A DNA stretch of 64,000 nt from Rebecca billardiae RCC1528 (Eukaryota; Haptophyta), in the NCBI GenBank assembly GCA_965240325.2, contig OZ251224.1:2480001-2544000 (forward strand), given 5' to 3'. The position numbers and the translations under genes are program-made. The notes below the pieces were generated by a model. That model worked only from the letters and a program-made list of their open reading frames with translations. It was not told the DNA's origin and ran no database searches. Of the stretch, positions 32,335 through 43,909 are shown piece after piece; within the stretch, counting starts at the first letter, position 1, and every line of letters begins with the position of its first letter.

Positions 32335-32427
32335 GGAGGCCACTCGAGCGACTTCGTGTCAGGCGAGGCAGATCGCGCCAGTGGCGCGATCTGCCTCGCC
32401 TGACACGAAGTCGCTCGAGCGGCCTCC
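32335..32427. repeat. 93-bp near-perfect hairpin
   Basis: Arms 32335-32380 and 32382-32427 are reverse complements over 46 bp with one mismatch, around a single central base at 32381. A second, independent palindrome of 21 bp (GGTGGGGAAC-G-GTTCCCCACC) follows at 32440-32460. Confidence 0.9.
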
Positions 32428-32460
32428 TTTGGTGGAACGGGTGGGGAACGGTTCCCCACC

Positions 32461-32887
32461 GCCCTTGGTTCCCCTTTTATTATAATAACTCCGCCCCGGA
32501 CTCGTGTGAGTTATTAGGTCGGGTCGCCTGAAGCCCTGAACGGGTGGATCACCAACGATGGGTGAGCTGTGATGTTCATCAATGGACTAATTGCATATTA
32601 CATATACGGGCTCATGTGTGTGTCATCCCTGATTATCATTATTTTATCATTTGTACCAATCGATGAGGCAGTATGGATGACCGTTCAGCTCATTAGTTTC
32701 GTGAGTTGAGTAATGCACGGGTAGTGGGCGTAAGACTCTACGAATGATGTATGGACATCTTATATTTTGACGAATCTTCCCGCCTGTGATCATGTGCTGC
32801 ATAACCGATGCTGGGAACGGTAACATACGAGTAGGTCGACGACGACGCGGCCGTTCTTCGCAGCTTCAACTCGCCGTGCCTCGTCGA
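32461..32887 (+). promoter_or_regulatory. Upstream region of the histidine kinase gene
   Basis: AT-rich DNA (notably 32580-32770) before the kinase start. The kinase frame is open back to 32786, but its first part has non-coding-like composition. CTTCGCAG ending near 32861 could be the acceptor of a 5' untranslated-region intron. No firm promoter element. Confidence 0.35.
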
Positions 32888-35683
32888 ATGGCACACCCTC
32901 CCGCCGCACCCCTCGCGGCATTTCTCAAGATGAAGGAGACCGTGGCGATGGCGGACACGGGCACGAAGAGCTCGTCTGACTACACCGGTGAGGTCTCGAC
33001 CGAAGACCTCGAAGCAACACCCGGGGCCAACCCGCGCGACCCAGCCCTCCCGCACGACTTTGACGCCAACGTCGAGGACATGCCCGAGCTGCGGCGCACG
33101 TGGCGCGGCGCGTTCGCGGACAAGGACGTGGAGGCCGCGTATCGCGCGGAGATCCTGTATCCGAGCCTAGGGCGCTGCATGTCGAACGTGCTCTTGGCCA
33201 TGGCGCTGTTCAACAGCCTCTCCTTCGTGGCGCTCAGCACGAAGGAGCTTGCATCCAACTTGAGCATTGAGCGGCACGGCTGGAGCGCAAACGCGCTCGT
33301 GATCGGTGCCCTGACGCAGCTCGGCATCCTGTTCCGCTCCGAGTCGTTCTGCAACGTGCCTCAGAGGCTGATGGAGGCAATCAGCATCGGGACCCTCATC
33401 TGCCTCACCCTCTTCTGGCGCTTCCACCAAATCCTCACGCCGAGTGAGGCGTGCACGACCAACGCAGCGCTCATGCTGCGGCTCGGCGCCTTTGTCGCAC
33501 TCGTGAGCGCGTACGTGCCGCTGACGGTGCCTGCGTTCGGCCTCGTCTGCGGCTGTTCGATCGCCATCGGCGCCGGCCTCGACGCGCACCTGCCCGACGA
33601 AGCCGGCTGGTGCCCGTTCAACCTGGGCGCGCTCGTCATGCTCGGCTTCGCCACCACCGTCTGCCGGTACCACCTCTCCAAGTCGTCGCGCGGCGAGTGG
33701 GCGTTCCGCCGCACGGTCATCCTGGCCCAGCGAGAGCGCAAGCGCGTGCACCGCCGCTTCGAGCACGCGCGCTCCGCGCGCCTCAACGCGCTCCGTGCGC
33801 GCGAGAAGCTCACAGCCGAGGCGTCGCGCGCGGAGGAGGGCAAGCTCGCGCGCGCTCGGCTGATCCGCGTCGTGATGCACGACCTGCGCAGCCCGCTGCT
33901 CTCGGTGCTCAACGTGACCAAGCTGCTGCGCACGGCCGAGGGCGACACGAAGCAGCCCCCCTGCGCCGTCGAGCGCGAGAAGCTGCTCGACGTGCTAGGC
34001 ACGTGCTGCGCGCTCATGGAGAACATCGTCTCGGACATCCTCGACTTTGAGCGCATCGACAGCGGCCGGCTCGTGCTCGTGCGCCAGCCGTTCACGCTCG
34101 AGCGGCTGCTGCACGAGTCGCACGCGACGTTCGAGGGGCTCGCGAAGGAGAAGGGCGTCGTGCTCGTGCCCGCGGCCATCGACCCGCAGCTCGGCCAGAG
34201 CGTGTGGAGCGGCGACAAGTGGCGGCTGCTGCAGTGCCTCAACAACGGCGTGAGCAACGCGATCAAGTTCACCGACCGCGGCGGCGCGGTGTACCTGCGC
34301 TGCTGGCTCGGCACGGACGAGGAGCGGCAGCAGGACGACGGCCTCACGCTCGTGCACATCGCCGTCGTGGACACCGGCACCGGCCTGAGCCCGGGCCAGG
34401 TCGAGCAGCTCAACACGGGCGAGTGCTTCACGCAGGTCGGCTCCGGGCAGCTCCAGGGCCGCGGCGGGACCGGCCTCGGCCTATCCATCAGCAAGTCGGT
34501 GCGGGCCGGCCGCGCGCGCGACACAGCGCACCCGCTAGCCGCGCGTCCGTCCCGCGTCCCGCCCGTCATCCTCGCCCCGCTCCCGCGACCCTCCGTGCCA
34601 CACGCGCGCGCGCGTGCGCGCCCGCAGATCCTCAAGCTGCACGACTCCTCCGAGCTGGTCGTCTCCTCGCCCGGCGAGGGCATGGGCTCGACCTTCGAGA
34701 TGCGGCTGTACCTGCAGCCGTCGACGCAGCCCGTGCCGACGCGCGCGATGGACGAGCACATGGCGCGCGGCCGCCAGCGCCAGGACCTCGGCCGCGAGCG
34801 TGTCGCCAACTCCGCCGCCTCGGCCACGCTCGGCGAGCGGCTCTCCGAGCTCGTCGAGAAGGCCACGACCGCGCCGGCCGCGGCCAGCCAGCCTCACGAC
34901 GACGACGCGCACGCGGAGCGGCTGAAGAAGGCGTTGGTGTCGCACGACGCGTCTGTCACGGGGACGCCTCTCGTGATGCCTCCGCTCTTCTGCTGCCTGC
35001 ACGTGGAGGTGAGACGCGCACGCGCCCCGCGCTCGCGCACCAGCCCTGGCTGTCATCCGTGCGCGCGCCATCCGCGCTCACGCGCGCGCCGCGCCGCCGC
35101 CCTGGCGCGTGCGCGCCCACCGCCGCCGCGCGCGACACAGGACGACGCGTTCCTGCAGATGACGCTGCCGCTCACCACGTTCCAGACGGTCGGGGCCAAC
35201 TGGCAGACCGCAGGGCACGGCGAGCGCGCCATCGAGATGGTCAAGGAGCGCGCGGCGCAGGGCCTGCCGCCCTTCGACCTCGTCCTAATGGATAACCAGG
35301 TGCGCACCGCGGGCTGACCGCACGGCCGCGCGCGCGCGGCGTGCAGCTGCTCACGCGCGCTCTCGCCCTGCCCACGCCCGGACAATCAGATGCCGCGCAT
35401 GAACGGCGCGACCGCCGTGCGCCTGCTGCGCGCGAGCGGGTACGAGGGTATCATCATCGGCATGACCGGGGACCCGATCGGCTCGCCCGACCGCTCCGAG
35501 TTCGAGGCGGCCGGGCTGACGGCGTGCATCGAGAAGGACTCGTCCGGCACCGAGTACATCTGCCGCGTGCTGCGCTCGTTCATGGAGCCCATCGCGGCCG
35601 GCAGCAAGCAAGGCAGCTTCAGCAGCGCGGGCGGCAGCGAGCATCGGCGCGAGCGTCGCACGGACGGCTCCGCGTCTCGTTGA
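32888..35683 (+). CDS. Membrane-bound hybrid sensor histidine kinase, four exons
   Basis: Exons: 32888-34498, 34628-35008, 35141-35299, 35390-35683; 814 residues. Introns of 129, 132 and 90 bp are GT-AG in phase 0. After an acidic N terminus come about five or six hydrophobic segments, then a basic helical linker, the H-box VVMHDLRSPLLSVLN with His331 as phosphoacceptor, N-box CLNNGVSNAIKFTD, DTGTGLSPGQ and GGTGLGLSISKS of the ATP lid, and a C-terminal receiver domain. In the receiver, splicing builds LHVEDDAFLQM (acidic pair), DLVLMDNQMPRMNG with Asp715 as predicted phosphoacceptor, GMTGDP and CIEK with the conserved Lys. It should autophosphorylate on ATP and relay phosphate to its own receiver. 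There is no recognised sensory input domain besides the membrane region. A start at 32786 would add 34 residues. Confidence 0.85.
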
Positions 35684-35793
35684 TGGGGCCCACGACGGTG
35701 GCTGCGTCGCTCAGCGCGCTCAGCGTGCAGGAATCGCAGGAACAGGCGCAGGAGTAGGAGTAGCTATAGATAGCAGTATTACAGTGGTAGGCT

Positions 35794-35828
35794 ACAGTTT
35801 ACTATGTTTTAACGTGCACACTTGGTTA
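35794..35828 (+). repeat. 35-bp dispersed repeat, copy 1
   Basis: Contains GTTTACTATG followed by TTTAACGTGCACACTTGG. It recurs with one mismatch and in the same orientation at 47930-47964. Confidence 0.85.
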
Positions 35829-36077
35829 GTTGACACGGTTACTAGGCTAGCCAGTACTCAGTAGCTAATGCTGGCTTCTGTAAATTAGATAACAACTGTC
35901 AACTACTATCCGTATCGGACTGGGCATAATGAGAGAGTGAGACGCGGGAGTTCCGATTCAGTCCGGCCGTAGCGGCGCCGCAGGCGGAATATAAGCAGTT
36001 TCAATCTTGATGAACTCGGATGATGTACTCGAGACCGCGTCTAATAGTAATATGACGACTAGCAGTTATGCTGACGA

Positions 36078-36135
36078 ATATATATATATATATATATATA
36101 ATTAAGTATATATATATATATATGTATATGTATAT
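36078..36135. repeat. TA-dinucleotide microsatellite
   Basis: Two TA runs separated by AATTAAG. Confidence 0.9.
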
Positions 36136-36425
36136 TGATGCTGACAATACGCCGGTCACGTGCGGCGCGCAGCCTGACCCGCCTGACAGTGACGATGATG
36201 ATGACGATGATCGATGACGAATTGACGATCGGATGGGGGGTCGGGGCCGGGCCTGGCCTCCGGGCCGCGCCGGCCGACGCCGGCCATGCCGGCGTGGCGC
36301 CTGGCGCTGCGCCCCTTTGGGCGGGCGCTGCCTCGCCGCCCTGCCCCCCCGTGGCGACTGGCGGCCCCAGGCAACCCCTGGGCATATATACAAGTATAGT
36401 CGTCGATCCCGCCAGGTGATGACGT

Positions 36426-36456
<31 letters not shown>
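36426..36456 (+). repeat. (ATG)n trinucleotide run
   Basis: About ten perfect ATG/GAT units. Confidence 0.9.
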
Positions 36457-36932
36457 GCGTGATTATTGATCATGAGTGGCAGCGCCCGGGCGCGCTGCAG
36501 TGCAGCGGCGCTGCTTCAGTGGCAACGCCTGACCGTCCGTCCATCATCAAGATGCTGAGTGCTGGTAGCTAGCTGAGCTGGAGCCCTCTAAAGTGTCGCG
36601 CCGGTGAGCAGCATCATCGTCAGCTTTGACGATGACGAGCGCTTATTGAATACATAAGCGTTGATGACGCGATGACGATGACGAATATATACGCACGACA
36701 TCAGCATAGTAGTACGTTCATATCGACATCATCGTCCCGCGCCGCCGGTTCGGTCTTCCTTAGAGTCTTTGGATGACGTACGGACTACGGTGAAACTTTA
36801 AACTATGCTGAATATGATGATAGCAGCAGATGTACCCATCGTCATACTATACTGATGAACGTCATGCATCGTCATACGCATACATATGACGACGATGACA
36901 CGCCAGCCACCCATTAGTCATTGTCAGCCTCG

Positions 36933-37796
36933 TCAGAAGAGCTGGTCGCAGCGCGCGCTGCACACGGCGCACGCGCGCGCGCGTGGTAGCGCCGGCGGCT
37001 GCCACGCGCCGCCGTCGAGCGACCTCGCCATCCGGTGCGAGCACACGGCGCAGTGCCAGCAGCGCGCGCCGTCAATCAGCCGCATCGTCGCCGCGCAGCG
37101 CGCGAGCGGCGTGCCCGCGCGCGTGCGCACGCGCACAGCGAGCAGCGCGGCGGGCTCATACACGTCGTCGGCGTCGGCGTCCTCTGCGCCGCGCGCGCCG
37201 TCGGCCGCGCACGGTGCGTCGGACGCGCGCGCTCGGACTCGGACCAGCCCGGTCGGCTCGGCCGCGCCCGACGCGAGCGCGCGCACGCGCGCCGCGCCTT
37301 CGTCGTCGTGGCTCAGTGCGAACACGCGCGCGGCGAGCTCGAGCGCGCGCTCGCGCTCGGCGCGGCTGAGCTGCCGGATGGGGCGCGCCGGGGCCGTGCT
37401 CGCACCGCGCGCGGCGTCACAGGCCGGCGCGCCGCCGTCGGCCGCAGGCGCGCCGGCCGACGGCGGCGGCTGCGCGCCTGGCCCCGAGATTGTGATCTCG
37501 CACGCCCAGTCAGCGCACGCGAGCGCGGCGGGCTGCAGCGCGCGCGCGCGCGGCTCGGCCGCGCCGCGCGCCGCCTCGTCGCAGTACGCGCGCATCTGCG
37601 CGCACGCGTTCCGCGCCAGCACGCGCAGCTTGAGGGCACGCAGCGCGCCGTCCATGCGCACGCTCATCTCGCGGTGGAAGCTTCTCGCCCACAGCCCCAG
37701 AAGCTTCTCGACGTTCTGCGGAAGGCTCTCGCCGAGCTGGATCGCGGCGGGCAGGCCGTTGTCGTCGAGGACGCGCTGCGCGCCGAGGGCGCTGTG

Positions 37797-37829
<33 letters not shown>

Positions 37830-40199
37830 CGCTATCGTGTCGACGCGCCGCGCGCAGTGCAGCAGCAGCTGCAGAGCCAGCCGCTCCCGCGCCGCCGCGC
37901 GCTCGTCCGCGTGCGCGCCGCTCGCGCCGTCCGAGGCGCGCGCTGCGTGCGGCTGCGCCGCCGCAGCGCTCGCGCCGACACCGTCCGCGAGCTCGCTGGC
38001 CAGCTCGAGCGCCGCAGCGTTGAGCGCCCACGGGAGTTCAACGCGCGCGCGCAGCGCAGCCGTGTCCTGCGCCCCTCCGCCGCCACCGCCGCCGCCACCC
38101 CGCTGTAGGTGTGCCACGACCAGAGCCACCGTGTCACCCACGTTCACGCCAGCGCCGCGCGGCCGCTCCGAGGCGGCGAGCAGCGCTTCGCGCGCGAGCT
38201 CCACAGACGAGCGGTGAAGCGTGTGCAGGAGATGTCTCTGCGCCGCGCCGTCGCGCCCATTCGCGCCCGCGCCGGCGTGGGCGGGCGCGGCGCCGCGCGC
38301 GGCCGAGGGGTCGCTCGCGCCCGCCGCTGCGGCGTGGCCGCCGGGCGGCGCGGAGACGGGAGCCTCACTCGGTCGAGAGACGGGGGTTGCCAGCCCGCGC
38401 GCGGCGGCGCCGGGCAGCAGAGGGTGAGCCATCAGCTGCAGCGACGCCTTGCGCTCGCGCGATTCGCCGAGCACGGGCCTGAGCGGCTTAGGCAGCGCGC
38501 ACACGCACGCCACGAGCGCGCCGCCACTCGGCGACGGTGCGAGGGCACGCACAGGTCGCTGCCGCGCGGGTGCCAGCCGCATCAGTGCGCGCAGAGCGGG
38601 CGTCGACGCGCCCTCGGCGTGCGGCGCAGGCGCGTGGCTCACACCCCACACCGTCATCGAGCCGTCGAGCCCACCGCTGAGCACGAGCAGGTTGGGGCCG
38701 CGCCCACACAGCGCGAGCGCACTGACCACCGCCGCGCCAGCGCCGCACTCGGCCGCGGGCTCGGGGACGCAGCTCCCGGCAGCAGCGGCCGAGCTCGCGT
38801 AGTACTGCTCATCCGCGTGCCGCGCGCCGCCTGCCGAGTGCCGAGCCCAAGCGAACGGCGAGGGCATGGCCGCCGCTGGCCCGGCCTCGCCCATCCTCAC
38901 GTCCCCGTCCGGTCGGCCGGCCGCGCAGCCCGCCGGCGCGCGTGCGCTCGCGGCAGCGCACACGCCCGCGTGCGCGCCCCGTGCCGCCACGATCAGCCTC
39001 GGGGCTTCGCTGCTCGCCAGTTGCGAAACCTCCTGAGCCGCGGGCGCGCAGAGACGCGAGGGCTCGCTCGGCTCGAGCGTCGGCCGCGGCACCTCCGCGC
39101 TGTCGCGCGACTCAGCAGCGTGCCCCTGCGCGCCGTTTGCGCCGACCGCGCCATCGGCCGCGGCTGCATCGGCAGCCCCCCGCCAAGCCGCGCCGCTCGC
39201 GCCTCCGCGCGCGCTCGCGCGCCCCTCAGGCGCACCGGACACGCGGAGGGTCCAGCTGAGAACGGAGCCGTCCGAGCCACCGGCCACGAGTGTGTACGGA
39301 GCGTGCGCGGGCGCGGAGGCGGGCGGCGCCACCCAGCACAGGCTGCTCGTCCACTCGGTGCCCGCGGTGCGCGCGCCACCATCCGCGGCACGCGGCCACC
39401 GGAGTCGCGCGGCGTAGCTGAACCGCCGCTGCAAGCTGAGACGCACACCCTCGCCCTTGCCCTCGCCCTCATCCTCCTCGCCCTCCTCCTCCTCATCATC
39501 GCCGAGCTCGTGCAGCAGCGCGTGCGCCGCCTCGGAGCGGTGGAGCGGCTCCTCGGCCGCGGCGCACGTGAGCACGTGCACGCCTGACTTGGTGCCGAGC
39601 GCGAGCAGCGTGCAGACGCGCGTGCCAGGCAGCTGCACGGCGCGCGCGCACCACGCAGCGCAGCGAACGTGCGCTGCAGCGGGTCGCGGCCGACGCCGGG
39701 CGCTCTGCTGACGCGAGCGGCGCTGCTCGTCGGCAGTGGCGGCGCCGGTGGGGCCCGTGCCGATAAGCAGCGATGGCTCGGCGACCAAGGTGCCCCGCTC
39801 CACGATGGCGAGCGCGGGCGGACGGTACAGCACGGCACGCCCCGAGAATGTCACCACGAGCAGCGCGCAAGCGCCGTCCGCGGCCACGGCCGGAGGGCTC
39901 CAGCAGAGGGCGCGGACCTCGGTCGACGTCGCGGCGTGCAGAGCATGCAGCTGGGGACGCGCCACGACGAAGTCGTCATCATCGGAGCCTGGCTGCGCCC
40001 GGCCCTCGACGTCGAGCACAGGCTCGACGAATGCGCTCGGTCCCTCGTGCACGCGTGCGCCGTTGAAGAGCAGCACCTTGTCGTCGAGCGCGACGGCGAG
40101 CACGTCGTCCGCCGACCATGCCGCTGCGTCCGCAAAGTTGGGCGTGCCCTGCAGCGACGACTCCGAGATAACCGGCCACGGCGGGGCATCCGCGCTCAT
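36933..40199 (-). CDS. TFIIIC90/GTF3C4-like transcription factor subunit
   Basis: Intronless frame of 1088 residues from Met at 40199; the frame is open 186 codons further upstream, but that part lies in a duplicated repeat arm and is not conserved-looking. The N terminus reads like the TFIIIC-delta WD40 propeller (NFADAAAWSADDVLAVALDDKV, EVRALCWSPP, TLVAGGSDGSVLSWTL, LVLSGGLDGSMTVWG). The C terminus matches the TFIIIC zinc-finger domain: RCAATMRLI leading to Cys1047, Cys1050, Cys1053 and Cys1077, Cys1080, Cys1084. TFIIIC binds the internal promoters of tRNA and 5S rRNA genes and recruits TFIIIB and Pol III. Long disordered Ala/Gly inserts, an acidic run and a ten-Asp tract are present. Identity rests mainly on the combination of propeller and terminal zinc finger. 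It is longer than the human protein (about 820). Confidence 0.72.
37799..37831. repeat. (GTC)n run encoding poly-Asp
   Basis: Trinucleotide run inside the TFIIIC90-like gene; on the coding strand it specifies ten consecutive Asp residues. Confidence 0.9.
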
Positions 40200-40391
40200 G
40201 ACCAGGCGCACCGGCTTCAAGCAGCGGAAGACCCGGGCTCTCGATCTCACGGCATCAGCTGCCCACCGCCCAACGATCGATCTGAGATCACTGCCGACTC
40301 GCCAGCGCTGGGCACCGACGCCATTGTGCAGTGCGCAAGTGTGCACCGGCAAGGTAGCCTGTCCGGCCCCCCTCCGCTGGCTACGGGGGGC

Positions 40392-40776
40392 CTGCCGAAA
40401 GTCTGCTCTAGCGGGACCCCCGCGCACTGGGGCTGCACTGGGCGCGAGCTCGGCGGGGACGTGGCGAGCGGGTCGGTGCGCGCCGCGGGCTGGGTGCGCG
40501 ATTTTACCAACGTATCGGTCGATCTGACCCTTCCCGTCGCGCCGCTCTTGCCCTCGCGGCCTCTCTTCCCCCCAACACGGGTGCGCGCAGCCGCTCGAAC
40601 AGCCTGGCTGCAGGTCTTTCACAGACGGCGGGCCGCGTGCAACCTGCGCGGGTGAAGAGGGGTGGCTTGTTGCGTGGTTGCGTGGCTGACGCTCATATGT
40701 GGCCTTGCGAGCCTTTGTGTGCGAGGTTACTTGCCCACATCCGCTCTCGCGTGTCATGCGCGCGTGTAACGTACAC
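40392..40776 (-). repeat. Inverted promoter-proximal duplication, left arm
   Basis: About 385 bp matched in reverse complement by 41957-42341 (coordinate sum 82733), at an apparent identity near 90%. It ends about 190 bp upstream of the TFIIIC90-like start codon. Confidence 0.85.
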
Positions 40777-41956
40777 CATCGGATCTCCGCTGCGCTTGCG
40801 CTTGTCCATCTGCTGCCAGCTGGGCCAGCGTGGGGCCACTGCAGGCACTAAGACGGTGACGCCATATCGTTGACATGTTATGTCGCATGCTTGTGGCCTT
40901 CGTCTTTGCCATCTGCGTGCTTGATATTGAAGGCAGTGCTTCTGGCAGGTGCATTCCTGAAGTTGCCCGTCGAGTCACCCTCGGCTCCCGCGTCACTGTG
41001 TTACACAGACTCACAGCTCCGGTGCGAGAGGGGAATCATCAAGCATCGTCGCCCGCATGCTTGTGGCGTACAAGCACGCTCCGAGCGGGCAGGCTGCCGT
41101 CCCGTTCTCCGACGCAACGCGCCACAAGGTCATGTCGTTAGCGTGGCCGGGTTTAAAATTAAATCCACTGCGATGAATAAAATATTAATAAAAGAAACGA
41201 ATATTGAGCAACCCCGCCCGCCGGCCAGGCCGACTACCTCCCCCACGGCTAGGGTGAGCGCCATCCCCGACCGCACCGGCGGCTGGCGAGAGCATCCACG
41301 CAGACTACTCTCACTAGCTTACTGCATCAACTCGGACCGTCACTCGTCAGCCGGGACCGACGGCGGCAACGGCGTGACGACCGACGACTGCAAGTCACAG
41401 CGGCATCTCAGTGATCAGCATCGGCGACGACTCCCTCATCCGCGGCTAACGCGCTCACATCCTCCGCCTCCAATCAGTACTTCGACAGACGAATCAGGAG
41501 AGCTGCGTCCTCATGCCTGGTGTGTCTTTAAATCCTAGAATTGTCAGAGTACAGTAGCGCTGTAGTGCAGCAGCGGCAGCAGGAGAGTGCGCACACCGCG
41601 CCGGCGACGTGGACAAGCCGACGCTTGATCTAGTACGTTGCTGACTTCATCTGCCATCCGATGATCAGCCGTGCGGTGCCCCATCACCCAAGCTATCCTG
41701 GGCACTGGCCTCTCAGCCTGGCGCGATGCCCGTCGTCACAGGTTGACACGAATGACGAGTCAGATGCCCATGTCGTTTTGGCTGCTGGACTCCGCTTCAC
41801 AGTGCACACCTCCAGTGGACGGGAGGAACGTAACGCAGCGCGCGCACTTGCACTCGCCTGGATGCGAGCCCGTCAGAATGTCGACGATCTCGCGCGCGAC
41901 GTGGATAGCCAGTGGCAGTGGCCTCGGCTGCTGCAAGGCGGGTCGCATACGGCATA
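40777..41956. other. Spacer between inverted promoter arms
   Basis: 1.18 kb separating the two arms. Frames of 222 codons (40870-41538) and 98-102 codons (41661-41979) show no domain, and composition is irregular with an AT-rich stretch at 41150-41205. No gene supported. Confidence 0.5.
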
Positions 41957-42341
41957 GTGTTCGTTGCACGCGCGCATGACACGCGAGAGCAGATGTGGGC
42001 TAGTAACCTCGCACACAAAGGCTCGCAAGGCCACACACGGGCGTCAGCCGCGTAACCACGCAACAAGCCACCCCTCTTCACCCGCGCAGGTTGCACGCGG
42101 CCTGCCGTCTGTGAACGACCTGCAGCCAGGCTGTTCAAGCGTCTGCGCGCACCCGTGTTGGGGGGAAGAGAGGCCGCGAGGGCAAGAGCGGCGCGACGGG
42201 GAGGGTCAGGTCGACCGATACGTTGGTAAAATCGCGCACCCAGCCCACGGCGCGCGCCGACCCGCTCGCCACGTCCCCGCCGAGCTCGCGCCCGGAACGA
42301 CCCCAGTGCGCGGGGGTCCCGCTAGAGCAGACTTTCGGCAG
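41957..42341 (+). repeat. Inverted promoter-proximal duplication, right arm
   Basis: Partner of 40392-40776. It ends 81 bp before the start codon of the gene at 42423, so it probably contains that gene's promoter or 5' untranslated region. Both arms include the conserved segment AAAATCGCGCACCCAGCCC or its variant. Confidence 0.85.
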
Positions 42342-42422
42342 CCTCTACACAGCAGTGTAGAGTCGGACAGCCTACCGGCAAGGGCCAACGACGGCTCGGA
42401 AGTTCGGGCGAGATATCGAAAG

Positions 42423-43909
42423 ATGGCGCGTCGCCGATGCGCGCTGTGCGCGCTCGCGCTCGTGCTCGCACTGGCGGCGCCGCGCGCGGGCAGCGCGCGC
42501 GGGCGCGGCGGCTCGATGTGGCGCGACTTTGCCACCTTCAACTCGGGCACGTGGCGCGGGCGCTGCACGCGCGTGCACCCGCAGACAGCGGAGCCATCCT
42601 ACCCAGCGCTCAGCTATTTCACAGATGTCGACGCGGGCGGCGAGCCGTACGCGTGCACGATGCGCACGGCGCTGATTGCGGACACGGCGGGCGCGGCAGC
42701 AAGTAGTGCGTGTGAGTGCGTGCAGGAGGTCAGCTTCGGTGCCCTCGCCGACGTCGACCTCGACGGCACGTTCTCGACAGAGTACGGCGAAGACGACGGC
42801 GCCGCCGAGCTCGTCCGCCTGCTGCGCGGCGGCGGCAGCGGCGGCGGCGACGGGCCGGCCGACGTGCGCGTGCTGGAGCACTCGATCGCCGCGTCGGATG
42901 ACGCGCGTGTGCGCTGCCTCCTCGTGTACGCGCGCGCCGGGGGCGAGCTGCACGACGTGCTTCTGCTCGATGAGGTGCGCGTGCCGAGCGGCGCGCCGCG
43001 CGACGACACGCCCGAGCCAAGGGCCGCGGCGGCGTGCACCCTCGGCAGCCTGCTTGGCGTGTGGCGAGGCGACGCGTGCATCCGGCAGCGGCGCGAGGAC
43101 GCCGCGGCCGACGCGCCGCGCGGCTTCGGCCCGAAGAAGCCGCCGCCGCCGCCGCTCGAGCGCGTGAGCGTCAACGTCTGCAAGACGTCTGTCGGTTACT
43201 CGTGGGACGGCCGCGAGCTCGTCATCCGCTCGCTCGGCTTCACGTCGTTCGGGGGCGAGGTGCTCGACTCGATCACCTCGACGGGCCAGCTGCGCTCGCA
43301 CGAGGGCCGCTTCGGCGCGCACGAGAGCGTCGTCTTCACCAACGGCGGCGCTGATGGCCCCGCGCCCGGCGCGGACGCGGACGCGCCTCGGCTGCTGCTG
43401 CTGCCCGCCGGTGCATTCGTCCTCGCGCCCTCCAGGCTGGGCGCGGAAGCTGAGCCGTTCTCCACCGAGTTTGGCCTGCTGCTCGAGAGCGGCGAGAGCT
43501 TCGGCATGATGGTGCGCGCGCGTACACGCCGGCCTTGCGCGCGCTTGCCCTCCCGAACGTACTGCTGCCAGCACTGCTGCCAGCGTCGCGCCGCGCGACC
43601 ATAGCGCGGCGGGCTAGCTGTGCGCGCGCTGCTCGCGTGCCGTGGACTCACAGCGCTGTGGTGCGTGGCCGCGCGCGCGCTCGCCAACCTCCGCGACCGC
43701 AGGGCTACATCGACGAGGCCGATGAGCCTTCCGATCCAGATCTGGCGCGGGGCGACGGCGATGATGCGCCTGTGAGCACTGAGATCCAATCGCCGTCCGA
43801 CCAGGCGTGTGCGGGTGCACCACGCATGGCGCGCTCGCAGCGCCTGTACGCCACGCGCACCCGCCTGCACAGCGGCACGACGAGCTTGTGCTCGGCGTTC
43901 GGCTCGTAG
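42423..43909 (+). CDS. Signal-peptide protein, possibly DUF3598-like, two exons
   Basis: Exons 42423-43511 and 43703-43909 give 431 residues; the 191-bp intron starts GTGCGC, ends CCGCAG and is in phase 0. The N terminus (MARRRCALCALALVLALAAP) is a clear signal peptide, so the protein is secreted or, in a complex-plastid alga, may be routed to the plastid. The mature start, MWRDFATFNSGTWRGRC, resembles the opening of DUF3598 lipocalin-like proteins (W..F...N.GTW.G), and the two-domain length fits. A GGGSGGGDG linker and a KPPPPP stretch divide the protein. The C-terminal exon ends with RSQRLYATRTRLHSGTTS. The family link is a weak visual match and no function is proposed. The frame is open upstream through the duplicated arm, but the signal peptide marks the start. 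Confidence 0.6.

Larger units (their letters stand above)
35684..36932. other. Convergent intergenic region with microsatellites
   Basis: Between the stop codons of the kinase and the TFIIIC90-like gene. It holds a 35-bp dispersed repeat (35794-35828), TA runs (36078-36100 and 36107-36135) and an ATG trinucleotide run (36426-36456). No gene seen. Confidence 0.6.

Noticed and set aside
40200-40757. N-terminal extension of the TFIIIC90-like protein
   Set aside because: Most of it is encoded by the inverted repeat arm, and a similar peptide appears before the unrelated gene at 42423; it is best explained as 5' flank.
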